Shown here one piece after another: positions 27,332 to 35,861 of a stretch of DNA of 64,000 bases (position 1 is the first letter of the stretch; each line of letters begins with the position of its first letter). The stretch is from NCBI GenBank assembly GCA_018228705.1, contig CP073694.1, positions 3,224,001 to 3,288,000 of the forward strand. The letters run 5' to 3'. This DNA is from Dysosmobacter sp. Marseille-Q4140 (GTDB taxonomy: Bacteria; Bacillota; Clostridia; Oscillospirales; Oscillospiraceae). Both the position numbers and the translations under genes were made by a program. Under the pieces are notes generated by a model. It made no database searches and had not been told where the DNA came from. It worked only from the letters and a program-made list of their open reading frames with translations.

Positions 27332-28303
27332 TTACGAAGTTTTTTCACGGGGGAAATACCGGTCCCGGAAGGGGACCTCCGCCACGGTGAAGGTGCGGCC
27401 CCGGAGGTACTCCAAAAGCCCGGCGTCGGTGGGGAAGGGGAAGGAGAGCTTGTAGGAGTACAGGGCCTGGCGGGTCTCGCCGTAGCGGCGGTTCACGTCG
27501 CCCCGGCCGTATTTGCCGTCCCCCAGCAGGGGGCAGCCCAGATGGGCCATGGACACGCGGATCTGGTGGGTCCGGCCGGTGAGCAGGCGGCACTCCACCA
27601 AGGACAGCTCTCCCCGGGTCTCCAGGGTCTGATACAGCGTCACGGCGGTTTTGCCGCCGGGGATGGGCCGGGTGTGGAAGGAGACCTGCTTTTTCGCCTC
27701 GTCCTTGAGGAGGAAGCCCTCCACCTTGCCCTTTGCCGGGGAGGGGCGGCCCACCGTCACGCAGAGGTAGGATTTTTCCACCTCGTGGTCCCGGATCTTC
27801 TGGTTGAGGATGCGCAGCGTCTCGGCGTTCTTGGCGGCCATGACCATGCCGCCGGTATTGCGGTCGATCCGGTTGCACAGCGCCGGGGCAAAGGCGTTCT
27901 CCCACCTGGGGTTCCACTCCTTCTTCTGGTAGAGGTACGCCTGGATGTGGTTGATGAGGGTGTTGACCTTCTCCGTCTCGTCGGCGTGGACCACCACGCC
28001 GGGGCGCTTGTTGACCACCAGCAGGTTCTCATCCTCGTAGACGATGTCCAGCTGGGGGCGGAACAGGGTGAGGAAGATGTTTTCCTCGGAGGGCTTGTCA
28101 AAAAACTCATCGTTGATATATAATTGTAGCGTATCGCCGGCGGCCAGCCGTGCGTCCCGCTTGGCGCCCTTGCCGTTGACCTTGATCCGCTTGAGGCGGA
28201 TGTACTTTTGCAGCAGGGCAGGGGGCAGCAGGGGCAGGGACTTGGACACGAAGCGGTCCAGCCGCTGTCCGGCGTCGTTTTTTCCAATGGTGATCTCCCG
28301 CAT
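27332..28303 (-). CDS. RluD/RluC-family pseudouridine synthase
   Basis: A 323-residue RNA-modifying enzyme. An N-terminal S4 RNA-binding domain (residues ~12-65, QRLDRFVSKSLP...RIKVNG) precedes the catalytic core with its aspartate in the RIDRNTGGM motif near 140 and the late GRTHQIRVSMAHLG signature near 235. The start at 28303 is chosen because GGGAGG lies nine bases upstream. The exact target (23S rRNA positions of RluC, RluD or a paralogue) cannot be assigned. Confidence 0.9.
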   Translation of the reverse strand: MREITIGKNDAGQRLDRFVSKSLPLLPPALLQKYIRLKRIKVNGKGAKRDARLAAGDTLQLYINDEFFDKPSEENIFLTLFRPQLDIVYEDENLLVVNKRPGVVVHADETEKVNTLINHIQAYLYQKKEWNPRWENAFAPALCNRIDRNTGGMVMAAKNAETLRILNQKIRDHEVEKSYLCVTVGRPSPAKGKVEGFLLKDEAKKQVSFHTRPIPGGKTAVTLYQTLETRGELSLVECRLLTGRTHQIRVSMAHLGCPLLGDGKYGRGDVNRRYGETRQALYSYKLSFPFPTDAGLLEYLRGRTFTVAEVPFRDRYFPREKTS

Positions 28304-28412
28304 GGTGGGCCTCCCGGTGTTGGATTTCTGCATCCATCATACCCGTCCGGGGGGCGAATGTAAAGGCGGCGGGGCAAAGAATTTTTTCTGGAAGTTAGGA
28401 GAAACTGAAGCT

Positions 28413-28745
28413 ATGAGCGGAAAACAGGGGAGAAAGCCCACGGGCCGGGTCAATTACATCTGGGTCCTGGCGGGAGGATATCTGATCTATCTTTCCTACC
28501 AGCTCTTCAGCGGGCTGTGGAAGGGGGACGCGGAGAACCCGGTGCTGAACGTTGCCGGCGGCGTGGTGTTCGCGGTGGCGGCGGCGCTGATGCTGCTGCG
28601 GGAGTGGCGGGCCTACCGGTACGGCCAGGAGCATATCGACGATCCGGAGAGCTGGTCCGACGAGCCCGTGGAGGAAGCGGACCAGGCCGCGCCGGCCCTG
28701 GAGGAAGCCCCGGGCGGGGACGCGGGGAAGGAGGAGCCCAGATGA
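28413..28745 (+). CDS. Small membrane protein of unknown function
   Basis: A 110-residue protein with two hydrophobic segments (IWVLAGGYLIYLSYQLF near residue 15 and VLNVAGGVVFAVAAALMLL near 45) and a highly acidic cytoplasmic tail rich in Glu, Ala and Pro. TTAGGAGAA lies before the ATG. The stop overlaps the ATG of the next gene (ATGA), so the two products are coupled. I do not recognise a family. Confidence 0.75.
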   Translation: MSGKQGRKPTGRVNYIWVLAGGYLIYLSYQLFSGLWKGDAENPVLNVAGGVVFAVAAALMLLREWRAYRYGQEHIDDPESWSDEPVEEADQAAPALEEAPGGDAGKEEPR

Positions 28746-29221
28746 GCCTGGAGCAGCTGGCCCCCGCCGTGCGGGAGACGGATTATCTCAAGCGGTTTGA
28801 CCGCCATCAGTACGACAAGGCCTTCCGGGAGTATGGGGAGCGCTTCGGCCCGCTGTACGCCGAGGCCATCCGCGCCGCCGGAGAGGCGGGCCTTGCGGAC
28901 CTGGCGGCATCGCTGATGGACGAGCTGGAGGCCGGCTGGCGCCGCCAGCGGATCTGGAACCGGACCTCCGTGCAGATCAATGAAAAGCAGATGATGGTGG
29001 CGTATCTCTCTCCCATGCTGGTGGAGCTGGAGGCGCCGCTGGGCGTGGCCTTTGCCAAGGCCCTGCGGGACACCTGGTCCGCCCGGCGTCCCAAGGACGG
29101 CTACCGCATCGCCTCCTATGAGAAGCTGGCCTCCGGGTTCCGCAACACCATTCTGGGCATCGATGTCAGCGGCTTTATCAACCGCAGGGAGCAGGAATCC
29201 CGGGAGGAAGAGGAGTTCTGA
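28742..29221 (+). CDS. Conserved hypothetical soluble protein
   Basis: A 159-residue, mostly helical, charged protein without membrane segments. It contains YDKAFREYGERFGPLYAEAI and a Glu-rich C-terminus. It overlaps the upstream membrane-protein gene by four bases. The following gene, about 110 bases on, has a separate perfect promoter, so these two form their own unit. No function can be assigned. Confidence 0.75.
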   Translation: MSLEQLAPAVRETDYLKRFDRHQYDKAFREYGERFGPLYAEAIRAAGEAGLADLAASLMDELEAGWRRQRIWNRTSVQINEKQMMVAYLSPMLVELEAPLGVAFAKALRDTWSARRPKDGYRIASYEKLASGFRNTILGIDVSGFINRREQESREEEEF

Positions 29222-29274
29222 TGGGGTTCCGGCGGGGCCTTTGGAAGAAAGACGAAAAAAAATGAAAAATTTGT

Positions 29275-29303
29275 TTGACAACGAGTGGTCAATCCCTTAT
29301 AAT
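29275..29303 (+). promoter_or_regulatory. Perfect consensus sigma-A promoter for yceD-rpmF
   Basis: TTGACA (29275-29280), exactly 17 bases, then TATAAT (29298-29303). Both hexamers match the consensus completely. Transcription would start about 20 bases before the ATG at 29331. Confidence 0.9.
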
Positions 29304-29330
29304 ACTACTCGTGTCATTGCGAGGTAGACT

Positions 29331-29828
29331 ATGCTGTTGGATGTAAGACCCATTCTGCACGAGCCTGGAAAGCATCTGGATTTCCGGTTTGAACTGGACC
29401 TTTCGGATGTGGAGCTGGCCGGACGATATCCCATCTCCCGCCCTGTGACGGTGGTGGGGACTGTGCGCAACACCGCCGGTGTTCTGGAACTGGAGCTGAC
29501 GGCCCGCAGCACCCTGGACGCCGTGTGCGACCGGTGCGGCAAGGCCTTTGCCCAGGACAAGGAGATCCCCTTCCGCTGCCTTCTGGCGGAGGAGCTTCAA
29601 AACGAGGACAACGACGAGATCGTCCTGCTGGAAAACGGCCAGGCGGACGCGGAGGATCTGGCCAGGACGGCCTTCCTCCTCGGAATGGACACGAAAACTT
29701 TGTGTTCGGAAGATTGCAAGGGACTTTGCCCCCGGTGCGGCGCAGATCTCAATCTGGGCCCCTGCCCCTGTCAAAAGGAGACGGATCCCCGGCTGGCGGT
29801 CCTGGCCAAGCTTTTGGAGAACAAATAA
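29331..29828 (+). CDS. yceD: DUF177/YceD family protein
   Basis: A 165-residue protein of the YceD (DUF177) family, which is almost always encoded directly ahead of ribosomal protein L32 and is linked to 23S rRNA/ribosome synthesis. Two CxxC pairs (CDRCGKAF near residue 67, CPRCGADLNLGPCPC near 135) suggest zinc binding. rpmF starts 52 bases downstream, in the same transcript. Confidence 0.9.
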   Translation: MLLDVRPILHEPGKHLDFRFELDLSDVELAGRYPISRPVTVVGTVRNTAGVLELELTARSTLDAVCDRCGKAFAQDKEIPFRCLLAEELQNEDNDEIVLLENGQADAEDLARTAFLLGMDTKTLCSEDCKGLCPRCGADLNLGPCPCQKETDPRLAVLAKLLENK

Positions 29829-29880
29829 GGAATACTAAGGACGGTAACTCCGGGCCTTTGAAGATCAAGGAGGTGTCACA

Positions 29881-30075
29881 ATGGCAGTACCTAAGGGAAA
29901 AGTATCCAAGGCAAGACGCGACAAGCGGCGCAGCTCCCACTGGAAGCTGGCGGTTCCCGGCCTTGTCAAATGCCCGAAATGCGGTGCGCTGCACCTGCCT
30001 CACAGAATGTGCCAGGAGTGCGGTACTTACAACGGCCGTGAAGTCAAGACCGTGAAGTCCGTCGTCGCGAAATAA
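29881..30075 (+). CDS. rpmF: 50S ribosomal protein L32
   Basis: A 64-residue large-subunit protein. It begins [20 protein letters not shown], the classic L32 N-terminus, and has a zinc ribbon ([18 protein letters not shown]), i.e. the cysteine-containing form. AAGGAGGT precedes the ATG. A strong terminator follows immediately. Confidence 0.97.
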   Translation: MAVPKGKVSKARRDKRRSSHWKLAVPGLVKCPKCGALHLPHRMCQECGTYNGREVKTVKSVVAK

Positions 30076-30088
30076 GAAGCCATCGGGC

Positions 30089-30121
30089 GAGGAGGGAAGA
30101 ACACTTCCCTCCTCTTTTTTT
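30089..30121 (+). terminator. Rho-independent terminator after rpmF
   Basis: GAGGAGGGAAG (30089-30099), loop AACA and the exact complement (30104-30114) are followed by a run of seven or more T. Confidence 0.92.
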
Positions 30122-30124
30122 CCG

Positions 30125-30154
30125 TTGCGTACCGCGAAGGGTTTCGCTTATAAT
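30125..30154 (+). promoter_or_regulatory. Promoter for der-plsY-gpsA
   Basis: A perfect TATAAT at 30149-30154 lies 18 bases after TTGCGT (30125-30130). The -35 is weak, but the -10 and position (about 35 bases before der) are good. Confidence 0.55.
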
Positions 30155-30190
30155 ATAGATCGAGTGGAAAGAGAAAGGAAGTGAGCGCCC

Positions 30191-31516
30191 ATGAAACCGA
30201 TCGTCGCCATCGTGGGCCGCCCCAACGTGGGCAAGTCCATGCTGTTCAACAAGCTGATCGGACGGAGGCTCTCCATCGTGGAGGACACCCCCGGCGTCAC
30301 CCGGGACCGGATCTACGGGGAGACGGACTGGAACGGCCGGTCCTTCACCCTGATCGACACCGGCGGCATCGAGCCCCGGACCGACGACCAGATCCTGGCC
30401 TTCATGCGGGATCAGGCCCAGATCGCCATTGAAAACGCCACCGTCATCATCTTCCTGACGGATATCAAGACCGGCCTGACCGCCTCGGACCACGAGGTGG
30501 CAAACATGCTGCTGCGCAGCGGTAAGCCCATCGTCCTGGCGGTCAACAAGATGGACTCCACCGGCGCCCCGGACCCGGACTACTACGAGTTCTACAACCT
30601 GGGGCTGGGGGATCCCATCGCCGTCTCCGCCGTCCACGGCCACGGTACCGGCGACCTGCTGGACGCCTGCGTGCAGTATTTCCCGCCGGAGGACGAGGAG
30701 GAAGAGGAGGACGACGCCATCAAGGTCGCCGTCATCGGCAAGCCCAACGCCGGCAAGTCCTCCCTGGTCAACAAGATCCTGGGGGAGCAGCGGGTCATCG
30801 TCTCCGACGTGGCCGGCACCACCCGGGACGCCATCGACTCCCGGTTTGAAAACGACAAGGGCGCTTTCGTCTTTATCGACACCGCCGGTATCCGCCGCCG
30901 GTCCAAGGTGGACGAGGACATCGAGAAGTACAGCGTCCTCCGGGCCACCATGGCTATCGAGCGCAGCGACGTGTGTCTCATCATGATCGACGCCACCGAG
31001 GGCGTCACCGAACAGGACACCAAGGTGGCGGGCCTGGCCCACGAGGCCGGCAAGGCCAGCATCATCGTGGTGAACAAGTGGGACCTCATCGAAAAGGACG
31101 ACAAGACCATGGACCGGATGCGGGAGAAGGTCCGCCAGGACCTGGCCTTCATGGCCTACGCCCCCATCCTCTTCATCTCCGCCAAGACCGGCCAGCGGGT
31201 GGACCGGCTGTTCGAGCTGATCGACTACGTGGCCAACCAGGCTGCCACCCGCATCACCACCGGCATGCTCAACAACGTCCTGGCGGATGCCCAGACCCGG
31301 GTCCAGCCCCCCACGGACAAGGGCCGCCGGCTGAAGATCTACTATATGACCCAGGTGGGCGTGAAGCCGCCCCACTTCGTGGTGTTCTGCAACGACGCCC
31401 GGCTGTTCCATTTCTCTTACCAGCGGTATCTGGAAAACTGCATCCGAAATACCTTCGGCCTGGAGGGCACCCCGGTGATCCTCTCCATCCGGCAGAAGGG
31501 CGACAAGGAGGAGTGA
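30191..31516 (+). CDS. der: Ribosome-associated GTPase Der (EngA)
   Basis: A 441-residue double GTPase needed for 50S assembly. The first G domain has GRPNVGKSM near residue 9 and DTGGIE; the second, after an acidic linker (EDEEEEEDD), has GKPNAGKSS near 184, DTAGIRRR and NKWD. A C-terminal KH-like domain follows. plsY starts four bases after the stop. Confidence 0.96.
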   Translation: MKPIVAIVGRPNVGKSMLFNKLIGRRLSIVEDTPGVTRDRIYGETDWNGRSFTLIDTGGIEPRTDDQILAFMRDQAQIAIENATVIIFLTDIKTGLTASDHEVANMLLRSGKPIVLAVNKMDSTGAPDPDYYEFYNLGLGDPIAVSAVHGHGTGDLLDACVQYFPPEDEEEEEDDAIKVAVIGKPNAGKSSLVNKILGEQRVIVSDVAGTTRDAIDSRFENDKGAFVFIDTAGIRRRSKVDEDIEKYSVLRATMAIERSDVCLIMIDATEGVTEQDTKVAGLAHEAGKASIIVVNKWDLIEKDDKTMDRMREKVRQDLAFMAYAPILFISAKTGQRVDRLFELIDYVANQAATRITTGMLNNVLADAQTRVQPPTDKGRRLKIYYMTQVGVKPPHFVVFCNDARLFHFSYQRYLENCIRNTFGLEGTPVILSIRQKGDKEE

Positions 31517-31520
31517 GCGT

Positions 31521-32213
31521 ATGCTGGGACTGTTTCCCAACGGCGTGCCCCTGCCGCTGCTGATCGCCGTCACGGCGGTGATCGCCTACTTCTGCGGCTG
31601 CTTCAACGGGGCGGTGATCGTGTCCAAGTATATCCTGCGGGACGACGTGCGCAACCACGGCAGCGGCAACGCGGGCCTCACCAATTTCTACCGCACCTTC
31701 GGCGGGGCTCTGACCTTCGTGGTCATCCTCACCGACGTGCTCAAGGCGGTGGTGGCCATCCTGGTGGCCAAGCAGCTGTTCTTCGCGGGCTACACCATCT
31801 ACATCTCCGCGGCGCAGACAGAGGAACACTGGAGGCTGTTCGCGGAGTACTGGGCGGCCCTGTGGTGCCTGCTGGGCCATATGTTCCCCTGTATGTTCCA
31901 CTTCAAGGGCGGCAAGGGCATCCTCTCCGGCGGCACCATTGCCATCATGATCGACTGGCGGATCGCGCTGGTGGTCTGGGGAGGCTTTTTGCTCCTGGCC
32001 ATCCTGACCCGGTACGTATCTCTGGGCTCTGTTTGGGCCGGGGCCAGCTTTCCCTTCATCTCCTGGTACTGCTATCCCGATCCGGTGATCGTGGCGCTGG
32101 CCTTCGTGCTGGGCGGTCTGGTGGTCTGGCAGCACCGGGCCAACATCGGGCGGCTCATCCGCGGCAACGAGAACAAGTTCAGCTTCCATCATAAAAAGGA
32201 GGGGTCCCAATGA
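31521..32213 (+). CDS. plsY: Acyl-phosphate:glycerol-3-phosphate acyltransferase PlsY
   Basis: A 230-residue polytopic membrane enzyme that acylates glycerol 3-phosphate with acyl-phosphate, the first step of phospholipid synthesis. The GSGNAGLTNFYRTFGG motif near residue 50 and CMFHFKGGKGI near 127 are the conserved catalytic/binding loops. A hydrophilic insertion around residues 95-112 makes it somewhat longer than typical ~200-residue members. It overlaps gpsA by four bases, coupling the enzyme to the supplier of its substrate. Confidence 0.94.
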   Translation: MLGLFPNGVPLPLLIAVTAVIAYFCGCFNGAVIVSKYILRDDVRNHGSGNAGLTNFYRTFGGALTFVVILTDVLKAVVAILVAKQLFFAGYTIYISAAQTEEHWRLFAEYWAALWCLLGHMFPCMFHFKGGKGILSGGTIAIMIDWRIALVVWGGFLLLAILTRYVSLGSVWAGASFPFISWYCYPDPVIVALAFVLGGLVVWQHRANIGRLIRGNENKFSFHHKKEGSQ

Positions 32214-33214
32214 AGGCGGTAGTGGTCGGCAGCGGCGGCTGGGGCACGGCGCTGAGCATCGTGCTGTGCGACAACGGGCACGACGTGACGCTCTGGTCCC
32301 ACAACCCCGCCAAGGCGGCGGAAATGGCAGAAAAGCGGGAGAACCCCCTGCTCAGGGGCGTGGCCCTGCCGGATGGCCTGACCGTCACCGGGGATCTTTC
32401 CTACCTGGAGGGGGCGGACCTGGTGGTGTCCGCGGCGCCCTCCTTCGCCGTCCGGGAGACGGGCCGGAAGATCGCGCCGTACCTGCGGCGGGACAGCATC
32501 CTGGTGTCCGTATCCAAGGGCATCGAGCGGGACACCAACCTCCGCATGAGCCAGGTGCTCCAGGAGGAGACGGGGAATATCTGTAAAGTGGTAGCCCTTT
32601 CCGGCCCTTCCCACGCAGAGGAAGTGGGCATCCGGATGCCTACCGGGTGCGTGGCCGCCTGCCCGGACCGGGACGCGGCCCGCTTTGTCCAGGACGCCTT
32701 TATGAACGACTATTTCCGCGTCTACACCAGCTACGACATCATCGGCGTGGAGCTGGCGGCGGCGCTGAAGAACGTCATCGCCCTCAGCTGCGGCATCTGC
32801 GCGGGCCTGGGCTTCCAGGACAACACCCGGGCGCTGCTGATGACCCGGGCCATGGCGGAGATCACCCGCCTGGGTGAGAAGCTGGGCGGTACCCGCCTGA
32901 CCTTCGGCGGCCTCGCCGGCATGGGCGATCTGATCGTCACCTGCACCTCCATGCACTCCCGGAACAACCGGGCCGGCATCCTCATCGGCCAGGGCAAGAG
33001 CGTCCAGGCCGCCATGGAGGAGGTGGGCGCCGTGGTGGAGGGCTACTACGCCGCCGAGAGCGTCCATCAGCTCTCGGAGCGGGAGGGCGTGGAAATGCCC
33101 ATCTGCCGGTGTGCGTATGAGGTTCTCTACAAGGGTAAGCAGGTCCACACCGTAGTGGGGGAGCTGATGACCCGAGCCAAGAAGGACGAGCTGCTGGAGA
33201 CCGCCTGGCTGTGA
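32210..33214 (+). CDS. gpsA: Glycerol-3-phosphate dehydrogenase [NAD(P)+]
   Basis: A 334-residue cytoplasmic enzyme that reduces dihydroxyacetone phosphate to glycerol 3-phosphate. The Rossmann motif VVGSGGWGTAL opens the protein; VSKGIE, LSGPSHAEEV and AALKNVIALSCGI with the catalytic lysine follow, and GLAGMGDLIVTCTS lies near 240. Its product feeds PlsY, encoded just upstream. A terminator follows. Confidence 0.96.
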   Translation: MKAVVVGSGGWGTALSIVLCDNGHDVTLWSHNPAKAAEMAEKRENPLLRGVALPDGLTVTGDLSYLEGADLVVSAAPSFAVRETGRKIAPYLRRDSILVSVSKGIERDTNLRMSQVLQEETGNICKVVALSGPSHAEEVGIRMPTGCVAACPDRDAARFVQDAFMNDYFRVYTSYDIIGVELAAALKNVIALSCGICAGLGFQDNTRALLMTRAMAEITRLGEKLGGTRLTFGGLAGMGDLIVTCTSMHSRNNRAGILIGQGKSVQAAMEEVGAVVEGYYAAESVHQLSEREGVEMPICRCAYEVLYKGKQVHTVVGELMTRAKKDELLETAWL

Positions 33215-33303
33215 CGGTGCTCCCGTTCCGCTGCCGGGAAGCGCGGGCCTTTCCCGGCGCTCCGTGAAAATCTTCTCTGCATAACTCCATATTCGTTCCT
33301 GCG

Positions 33304-33336
33304 GGAGGCTGCGTTTTGACGCAGCCTCCTTTTTTT
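33304..33336 (+). terminator. Rho-independent terminator after gpsA
   Basis: GGAGGCTGCG (33304-33313), a six-base loop and its exact complement (33320-33329) are followed by seven T. Confidence 0.92.
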
Positions 33337-33453
33337 CACGCTATTCCAGATGAAACCGCAGCTTCAGCCCTGCGGCGGTTCACTTGCCGGGCCATGTCTG
33401 CTTTGTGAATTCCCGTGCGGACTGGCTGACCGATGAATTTGTCTAATTACCCC

Positions 33454-33482
33454 TTGACTTGGTAGGCAAATGATGGTATGAT
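33454..33482 (+). promoter_or_regulatory. Promoter of the cysK-isc-mnmA-iscR operon
   Basis: TTGACT (33454-33459), a 17-base spacer and TATGAT (33477-33482) form a good sigma-A promoter. It lies about 230 bases before cysK. The DNA from the gpsA terminator to here (33337-33453) shows nothing I can identify. Confidence 0.8.
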
Positions 33483-33510
33483 CCAATCACATACCAGATT
33501 GGTAGGCAAA
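33459..33510 (+). promoter_or_regulatory. Candidate Rrf2/IscR operator: direct repeats plus inverted repeat
   Basis: TTGGTAGGCAAA occurs at 33459-33470, inside the promoter spacer, and again at 33499-33510, just past the start site. Between them GGTATG (33475-33480) and CATACC (33490-33495) form an inverted repeat over the -10. The operon's last gene encodes an Rrf2 regulator, so autoregulation is likely. Confidence 0.65.
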
Positions 33511-33546
33511 AGAGGCATCCAGCCACAGCCGGAGGTTTGGATTTGT

Positions 33547-33661
33547 GCGGAAGGACTTCCGCTTTGGGCGGATGTGCCGTCTGTTCCGGCGGCAGAGTAC
33601 CGCGGGGCAGAGCGATGTCTTGTCGGACCCCTTCCGTCAGCGCGAAGCAAATCGACGGAAG
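33547..33661 (+). ncRNA. Structured 5' leader of the cysK operon (candidate attenuator)
   Basis: The ~210-base leader contains GCGGAAG/CTTCCGC (33547-33562) and CTTCCGTC (33631-33638) pairing with GACGGAAG (33654-33661). The arms share the core CGGAAG/CTTCCG, so the two hairpins can swap partners. Two GTACCGC words resemble part of a T-box, but the rest of a T-box was not found. Confidence 0.4.
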
Positions 33662-33709
33662 TACCGCAGGCCTGGAACAACCGTTTCAGAGTGTTAAGGA
33701 GGAATGACC

Positions 33710-34642
33710 TTGGCGAACATTTATACATCTGCTGACCAGCTTATCGGCAGGACGCCTTTGCTGGAGCTTACCCATATCAGAGAAGCCGAGCACCTGGAGG
33801 CCAGAATTCTGGCAAAGCTGGAATTTTTCAATCCCGCCGGATCTGTCAAGGACCGCATTGCAAAGGCGATGCTTGACGATGCCGAGGCGAAGGGGCTGCT
33901 GACTGCCCGGTCAGTCATTATTGAACCCACCTCGGGCAACACGGGGATCGGCCTGGCATCTGTTGCGGCGGCGAGGGGCTATCGCCTCATCCTCGTCATG
34001 CCGGAGACCATGAGCCAAGAGCGCCGGAAGCTGATGAAAGCCTATGGCGCGGAGCTGGTGCTGACCGAGGGCGCAAAGGGAATGAAGGGGGCCATCGCCA
34101 AGGCCAGTGAGCTGGCGAAGGAGATCCCGGACAGCTTCATTCCCGGTCAGTTTGTGAACCCGGCAAATCCCGCCGCGCATCGCGCCGCCACGGGCCCGGA
34201 GATCTGGGCCGATACCGGCGGAGAGGTGGATATCTTTGTCGCCGGAGTGGGCACGGGCGGCACCATCACCGGCGTGGGAGAGTATCTCAAGAGCCGGAAC
34301 CCCGCTGTGAAGGTCGTGGCGGTGGAGCCGGCGGCCTCCCCGGTCCTCTCTCAGGGGGTGGCCGGCGCCCACAGGATCCAGGGGATCGGCGCAGGCTTTG
34401 TGCCGGACAACCTGAACACCGGGATCTGTGATGAGATCCTGACGGTATCCGACGAGGACGCCTTTGCTTACGGCAGGCGTCTGGGACGGCAGGAGGGCAT
34501 CCTGGTGGGCATTTCCTCCGGCGCCGCTGTATGGGCCGCCGCGCAGCTGGCAAAGCGCCCCGAAAACAGGGGCAAGACCATTGTGGTCCTGCTTCCGGAC
34601 ACCGGCGAGCGCTACCTTTCCACACCCATGTTTGCAGATTAA
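33710..34642 (+). CDS. cysK: Cysteine synthase A (O-acetylserine sulfhydrylase)
   Basis: A 310-residue PLP enzyme that makes cysteine from O-acetylserine and sulfide. The PLP lysine is in the [13 protein letters not shown] motif near residue 43, the substrate loop in [10 protein letters not shown] near 70 and the phosphate loop in [10 protein letters not shown] near 178. A TTG start at 33710 ([12 protein letters not shown]) is chosen: AAGGAGG lies seven bases upstream and overlaps the alternative ATG at 33704. It supplies cysteine to the desulfurase encoded next. Confidence 0.93.
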   Translation: MANIYTSADQLIGRTPLLELTHIREAEHLEARILAKLEFFNPAGSVKDRIAKAMLDDAEAKGLLTARSVIIEPTSGNTGIGLASVAAARGYRLILVMPETMSQERRKLMKAYGAELVLTEGAKGMKGAIAKASELAKEIPDSFIPGQFVNPANPAAHRAATGPEIWADTGGEVDIFVAGVGTGGTITGVGEYLKSRNPAVKVVAVEPAASPVLSQGVAGAHRIQGIGAGFVPDNLNTGICDEILTVSDEDAFAYGRRLGRQEGILVGISSGAAVWAAAQLAKRPENRGKTIVVLLPDTGERYLSTPMFAD

Positions 34643-34659
34643 ATACCAAGGAGTATGCT

Positions 34660-35850
34660 ATGATTTACGCAGATAATGCCGCGACCACAAAAATGAGCAG
34701 GGCGGCGGTCGATGCCATGCTGCCCTATATGGAACAGTATTACGGAAACCCCTCCAGCCTCTACGCCTTCGGCCAGCAGGCCAGGGAGGCGCTGGAAAAC
34801 GCCCGGAGCCGGATCGCCGCCTGCCTGCACGCCGATCCCAGGGAGATCACCTTTACCTCCGGCGGCAGCGAGGCGGACAACCAGGCGATCATGACCGCCG
34901 CTGCGCTGGGGGCCCGCAGGGGGAAACGACACATCGTCTCCACGGCCTTTGAGCACCACGCCGTTCTGCATACCCTGGAAAAGCTGAAGAAGCAGGGCTA
35001 TGAGGTCACTCTGCTGGACGTGCACAGCACGGGCCTTGTGACGCCGGAGCAGGTGGCGGAAGCCATCCGGGAGGACACCTGCCTTGTGACCATTATGTAC
35101 GCCAACAACGAGGTCGGCACCATTCAGCCTGTCGCGGAAATCGGGGCTGTTTGCCGGGAAAAGGGCGTCCTGTTCCACACAGACGCGGTACAGGCGGCAG
35201 GCCATCTGCCCATTGATGTGAAGGCGCAGAACATCGACCTGCTCTCCCTTTCCGCCCACAAGTTCCACGGGCCGAAGGGGATCGGCGTCTTGTATGCCAA
35301 GCGGGGGGTGGCGCTGGAAACCATCATCAGCGGCGGCGCCCAGGAGCGCGGAAAACGCGCGGGCACAGAGAATATCCCGGCCGTCATGGGCATGGCAGCG
35401 GCGCTGGAAGAGGCCTGTGCAAACATGGACGAGCACCGCGCACGGCTGACCGGCCTGCGTGAGCGCCTGATTCACGGCCTGGAGCAGATTCCGTACGGAG
35501 AGCTGAACGGCGACCGTGAGCGCCGGCTGCCCGGGAATGTGAATTTCTGCTTTGAGGGCATCGAGGGCGAATCGCTGCTGCTTTTGCTGGACGAGAGGGG
35601 CATCTGCGCTTCCTCCGGCTCCGCCTGCACGAGCGGTTCCCTGGACCCCAGTCATGTGCTGCTGGCTATCGGCAGGCCCCACGAGGTGGCCCATGGCTCC
35701 CTGCGGCTCAGCCTCGGCGAGGAGATGACGGAGGCAGATGTGGACGAGATCATTCAGGCCGTCACGGACGTGGTGACCCGCCTGCGGAATATGTCCCCCT
35801 TCTGGCGGGATCTGGTCAACGGAAAACGGCCCCATGTATTTGCTGAATAA
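34660..35850 (+). CDS. iscS: Cysteine desulfurase (IscS/NifS family)
   Basis: A 396-residue PLP enzyme that removes sulfur from cysteine for Fe-S clusters and tRNA thiolation. The N-terminus [13 protein letters not shown] is characteristic. PLP lysine Lys201 is in [10 protein letters not shown] and the persulfide cysteine is Cys323 in [10 protein letters not shown], on the long IscS-type loop. AAGGAG precedes the ATG. It starts 17 bases after cysK and is followed by iscU. Confidence 0.94.
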   Translation: MIYADNAATTKMSRAAVDAMLPYMEQYYGNPSSLYAFGQQAREALENARSRIAACLHADPREITFTSGGSEADNQAIMTAAALGARRGKRHIVSTAFEHHAVLHTLEKLKKQGYEVTLLDVHSTGLVTPEQVAEAIREDTCLVTIMYANNEVGTIQPVAEIGAVCREKGVLFHTDAVQAAGHLPIDVKAQNIDLLSLSAHKFHGPKGIGVLYAKRGVALETIISGGAQERGKRAGTENIPAVMGMAAALEEACANMDEHRARLTGLRERLIHGLEQIPYGELNGDRERRLPGNVNFCFEGIEGESLLLLLDERGICASSGSACTSGSLDPSHVLLAIGRPHEVAHGSLRLSLGEEMTEADVDEIIQAVTDVVTRLRNMSPFWRDLVNGKRPHVFAE

Positions 35851-35861
35851 GAGGTGATATG

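Noticed and set aside
33590..33670. A T-box riboswitch in the cysK leader
   Set aside because: Only a GTACCGC fragment is present; the conserved AGGGTGG part, the specifier stem and a U-tract terminator were not found. It is kept only as an alternative in the leader finding.
33478..33735. An 85-codon frame through the cysK leader
   Set aside because: It has no ribosome-binding site, spans RNA hairpin arms and runs into cysK in another frame. The residues show no protein-like pattern.
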